Below are positions 60,765 through 64,000 of a DNA stretch of 64,000 nucleotides, piece after piece. The position numbers and the translations under genes were made by a program. Numbering within the stretch: the first letter of the stretch is position 1; every line of letters starts with the position of its first letter. The stretch lies in NCBI GenBank assembly GCA_026168455.1, contig CM047426.1, positions 56,115,761 through 56,179,760 on the forward strand. The letters run 5' to 3'. The notes below the pieces were generated by a model. The model was not told the origin of the DNA. It saw nothing but the letters and a program-made list of their open reading frames with translations, and did not search any database. Source of the stretch: Theocolax elegans. Its lineage: Eukaryota; Arthropoda; Insecta; Hymenoptera; Cerocephalidae.

Positions 60765-61579
60765 ATGGACGGAAAAGGGAGTACATGAGTTGTGCATTGA
60801 CATATGCATATAAACTACGTATTTAGCTGCATAAAACATTAGCCCATCGCCCTTCATCCAGCAAAGTCCTCGATCTAAAAGAAAAAAAGAAGGAAACTGA
60901 AAAAGAGGACACCAACAAGGACAAAAGACGACACACAATCATCGCGTCTTAAAGACAAGAAATTCCGTCTGAGAAACCACGACAAAAAACGCCAGCACCA
61001 ACCAAATCAAGACAGAGCACTCCGCTAACCGTAACTTCTACTGCATACTCAACCCCTGTAGATGCTACGAACATAAGTATTTCCACCATCTCCCAAGATA
61101 CGATCGATGCCGATCATTTATACGAAATAGTACGCGAGGAGGAGGAAGCCGCTGCAAAGCATAAACACGTTGCAAATAATCAACGCAATAAAATTTTGCC
61201 TCTGCATACAGTGGGAGTGTACCCTGCGGACAAGATTCCTCAGATTCTGACGAAGCCGGCTGCAATTGTTGTTAACAATGAGGTTCACCGAAAACCCGGT
61301 GAGCATTGGCTGGCCATCTACATCGATAACCGCGGAATCGGATACTTCTTTGACAGTTTCGGTCGACCACCCACCGTACCTCAACATATTCAAAGTCTCT
61401 CAAGAAACTGTAAGATTTACACCTGGAGGCCTAAGCAGCTACGAGATTTCGCTTCTATCCTGTGTGGTCAGTATTGCGTTAATTTCGTTCATCACATCTC
61501 TCACGGTCATTACATTGACAGTTTTTGGAGACTGTTCAACGACGATACTGCATACAACGATAAATCTACATTATATTAA
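60765..61579 (+). pseudogene. adenain-like maturation cysteine protease
   Basis: The catalytic domain is intact from about 61,196: GVYPADKIPQIL, HRKPGEHWLAIYID (His), YFFDSFGRPPTVP (Asp/Glu position) and LCGQYCVNFVHH (Cys), ending STLY and TAA at 61,577-61,579. This is the Ulp1/adenain fold used for capsid maturation. Upstream, a Lys/Glu-rich and Thr/Pro-rich extension can be followed in the same frame, broken by TAA at 60,950-60,952; the likely ATG at 60,765 (MDGKGS) is in another frame. So the enzyme domain is well preserved but lacks an intact start. Confidence 0.82.
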
Positions 61580-61719
61580 AGTTATCTTTTTGAGCGATTT
61601 TGTAAAAACTCCCCAATTATTGCGAAAAATACTTACAACATATATATTTTATGATAAATATGTGTTACATAAGTTAATGCTTCATATTACTGACAAAAAA
61701 ATTATTATTATAATTACTA

Positions 61720-63355
61720 AGTGATATTAAAAAAAAAACGATAAATCATAATGTCCGTTCGTCCGTCCATCCGTCCGACAAACATCATCTTGGCGTGAGA
61801 GAGAATGAGACAGAGCGAGAGAGACAGTGAGAGGAAGAGATAGGGAGACAGATAGAGAGAGATAGAGAGAGGGAGAGAGAGAGAGAGAGAGAGACAGAGG
61901 GAGAGAGAGGGAGAGAGAGAATGAAAGATAGAGAGAAAGAGAGAGAGAATAAGAGAGAGAGAGAGAATGAAAGATAGAGAGAAAGAGAGAGATAATAAGA
62001 GAGAGAGAGAATGAAAGATAGAGAGAAAGAGAGAGAGAATAAGAGAGAAAGAATATCGCTCTCTCTCTCTCTCTCTCTCCATCTATCATTCTCTCGCTCT
62101 CTCTCTCTCTCTCTCTCTCATCTATCATTCTCTCGCTCTCTATCTCTCTACCTCTCTATCTCATTCTCTCTCTCTCTCTCTCTAACTCTTTATCTCTCAT
62201 TCTCTCTCTTTATCTATCTCATTCTCTCCCTCTCAATCTCTTACCCATTCTCTATCTCTCTCCCTCACTCTCTCTCTCTCTGTCTCCCTAACTCTCCCTC
62301 TCTCTCCCTCACACTCCCTCATTCTTACTCACTCTCTCCCTCTCACAGTCGATCATTATTACTCACTCTCGCACTCTATCACTCTCTCTCTCTCTCATTC
62401 TCGCTCTAGCTCTCTATCTCCCATTCACTCTTTCTTATTCACTCTCCCTTTCTCTCTATCTTTCATTCGCTCCCTCTTATTCTCTCTCTTTCTCTCTAGC
62501 TTTCATTCACTCTCTCTTATTCTCTCTCTTTCTCTTTCTCTCTATCTTTTAATCTCTATCTTTCATTCTCTCTCTCTGTCTCTCTATCTTACATTCTCTC
62601 TCTCTTATTCGCTCTCTCTTTCTCTCTATCTTTCATTATATCTCCCTCTATCTCTCTCTGTCCTTCCGTCTATCATTCTCTCTCTCTCTATATCTCTATC
62701 TCTCTATCTCTCTATCTCATTCTCTCTCTCTCTCTCTCTCTAACTCTTTATCTCTCATTCTCTCTCTTTATCTATCTCATTCTCTCCCTCTCAATCTCTC
62801 TCCCTCACTCTCTCCCTGTCTCCATAACTCTCCCTCTCTCTCCCTCACACTCCCTCATTCTTACTCACACTCTCCCTCTCACAGTCGATTATTATTACTC
62901 ACTCTCACTCTTGCACTCCCTCGCTATCCCTCAATCTTACTCGCTCCCACTCTCTCACTCTATCACTCTCTCTCTCTCATTCTCGCTCTAGCTCTCTATC
63001 TCCCATTCACTCTTTCTTATTCTCTCTCTTTCTCTCTATCTTTCATTTTCTCTCTTATTCTCTCTCTCTCTTATTCTCTCTCTATCTTTCATTCTCTCTC
63101 TCTTATTCGCTCTCTCTCTTTCTCTCTATCTTTCATTCTCTCTCTTTCTCTCTATTTTTCATTCTCTCTCTCTCTCTCTCATTCTCTCTCCCTCTCTCTC
63201 TCCCTTTCTCTATCTCTCATTCTCTCTCTCTCTCTATCTGTCTCCCTATCTCTTCCTCTCACTGTCTCTCTCGCTCTGTCTCATTCTCTCTCACGCCAAG
63301 ATGATGGTTGCCGGACGGACGGACATTATAATTTATCGTTTTTTTTAATATCACT
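61720..63355. mobile_element. 1.6-kb TA-flanked inverted-repeat element filled with GA/CT repeats
   Basis: It begins AGTGATATTAAAAAA after TA (61,718-61,719) and ends with the complement AATATCACT before TA (63,356-63,357), as expected of a Tc1/mariner-type target site. Arms of about 110 bp share CGATAAATCATAATGTCCG-like sequence, GGACGGACGGAC and CATCTTGGCGTGAGAGAG. The left interior is (GA)n and the right interior (CT)n, so the whole unit can fold back. No transposase. Frames of Ser/Leu or Arg/Glu repeats across it are artefacts. Confidence 0.8.
61800..63295. repeat. GA/CT microsatellite
   Basis: About 250 bases of GAGA-type repeat followed by about 1.2 kb of CTCT-type repeat, interspersed with ATTCT, TATCT and CATTC. 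An internal block (62,160-62,330) is repeated at 62,710-62,880. Confidence 0.9.
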
Positions 63356-63433
63356 TACAAGTGGAGTACATGACCTCCGGGAAACGGATCTCATCCTAAC
63401 TTTGTTATGTCTTTTATAATATAAAAATATGAA

Positions 63434-63950
63434 GAAAGCCAAGTTATCTCTTGCCAATGGCCACTTTTACGGAAGTTATTCGACATCCAATAATAATAGC
63501 AGTAAAAAGTACTTCCAATTCGGTCGCTTATAACTGAGAAACAAATAATGATAAACAATCGAACCAAAAACCAGAAGAAAGTTGAGTTCAAGTAGATACG
63601 GTTTAAAAAAAAAGAAGCTCAAAGTGTTTAATTTGAATCTAAGTTATCAAGAAAATAAGAAATTGAAGACTATTAGGCCAAAAGAAACAATAAATTTTTC
63701 AAATTAAATTTTGGCTTTATAATCTTCAATTTCTTATTTTCTTGATAACTTTGCTTCAAATTAAACAATTTGAGCTTCTGTTTTTTTAAACCGTATCTAC
63801 TTGAACTCAACTTTCTTCTGGTTTTTGGTTCGATTGTTTATCATTATTTGTTTGTGAGTTATAAGCGACCGAATTGGAAGTACTTTTTACTGCTATTATT
63901 ATTGGATGTCGAATAACTTCCGTAAAAGTGGCCATTGGCAAGAGATAACT
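63434..63950. mobile_element. fold-back element C (arms about 245 bp)
   Basis: Left arm 63,434 to about 63,680 and right arm about 63,704 to 63,950. They match over AGTTATCTCTTGCCAATGGC against GCCATTGGCAAGAGATAACT, and AAGTACTTCCAATTCGG against its complement. The spacer is about 20 bases. Unrelated in sequence to elements A and B. Followed by GA-rich sequence running off the window. Confidence 0.85.
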
Positions 63951-64000
63951 TGAATGAAAGATAGTGAATGGGAGCTAGAGAGCGAGAGCGAGAATGAGAG

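Larger units (their letters stand above)
14803..61719 (+). mobile_element. endogenous Polinton/Maverick (adintovirus-like) element, split and decayed
   Basis: The gene complement defines the class: protein-primed PolB (16.5-21.35 kb), packaging ATPase, retroviral-type integrase, penton, major capsid protein and adenain-type protease (55-61.6 kb). The left end is placed at the inner border of the long inverted repeat. The right end is not identified: no copy of the terminal repeat lies after the protease, and a TA-flanked hairpin element begins at 61,720. Removing the 31.3-kb TTAA insertion leaves about 15.6 kb, within the usual 15-20 kb. Stops and frameshifts in nearly every core gene mark it as an inactive genomic copy. 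Confidence 0.85.

Noticed and set aside
14803..61579. Alternative genetic code or readthrough to explain in-frame stops
   Set aside because: All three stop codons occur, at unrelated amino-acid positions, together with frameshifts and deletions; ordinary decay is simpler.
61580..61719. Right terminal repeat of the Polinton
   Set aside because: The sequence after the protease does not match either arm of the 946-bp inverted repeat.
61717..62409. Long Ser/Leu and Arg/Glu repeat frames
   Set aside because: Direct translation of GA/CT microsatellite.

Overview
The window looks like AT-rich insect nuclear DNA. Genes carry short introns of 80-300 bp with GT..AG borders, transposons and fold-back elements are dense, and a large satellite array is present. 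I cannot name the species. No ordinary host gene is evident; almost everything recognisable belongs to mobile or repetitive DNA.

Layout. 0-1.3 kb: minus-strand hAT-like transposase gene, broken and cut by the window edge. 1.9-3.5 kb: minisatellite of about 60 bp. 3.5-13.5 kb: AT-rich intergenic DNA with two related fold-back elements (8.4-9.25 and 10.3-11.3 kb), an LTR-like GC-richer block and a small tandem repeat. 13.56-15.75 kb: long inverted repeat (arms about 946 bp) that duplicates the first exon of a spliced gene.

14.8 to about 61.7 kb: a Polinton/Maverick (adintovirus-like) element. From left to right it holds a spliced accessory gene, a degenerate protein-primed DNA polymerase B, a minus-strand spliced Tudor-domain gene, and a plus-strand morphogenesis block: packaging ATPase, two small conserved proteins, integrase with chromodomain, penton, pVI/pX-like basic protein, major capsid protein, exonuclease-like protein and adenain-type protease. 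The core viral genes carry in-frame stops and frameshifts, so this is a dead endogenous copy. The two spliced accessory genes have intact reading frames.

The element is split between the polymerase and the Tudor gene by a 31.3-kb insertion (21,460-52,730) with perfect 12-bp terminal inverted repeats and TTAA on both sides. Without the insertion the Polinton would be about 15.6 kb, normal for the class. The insertion consists mostly of a 26-kb array of 215-bp satellite monomers. Each monomer carries a strong GC-rich hairpin, and most carry a CENP-B-box-like 17-mer. It also contains a 73-bp tandem array with a covarying hairpin and a possible spliced non-coding transcript.

61.7-64 kb: a TA-flanked 1.6-kb hairpin element filled with GA/CT repeats, then another fold-back element.

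Some duplicated stretches (18.5-20.4, 22.9-23.2 and 48.15-48.6 kb) differ by single-base indels in a way that suggests unpolished long-read assembly. Copy numbers there should be treated with caution.
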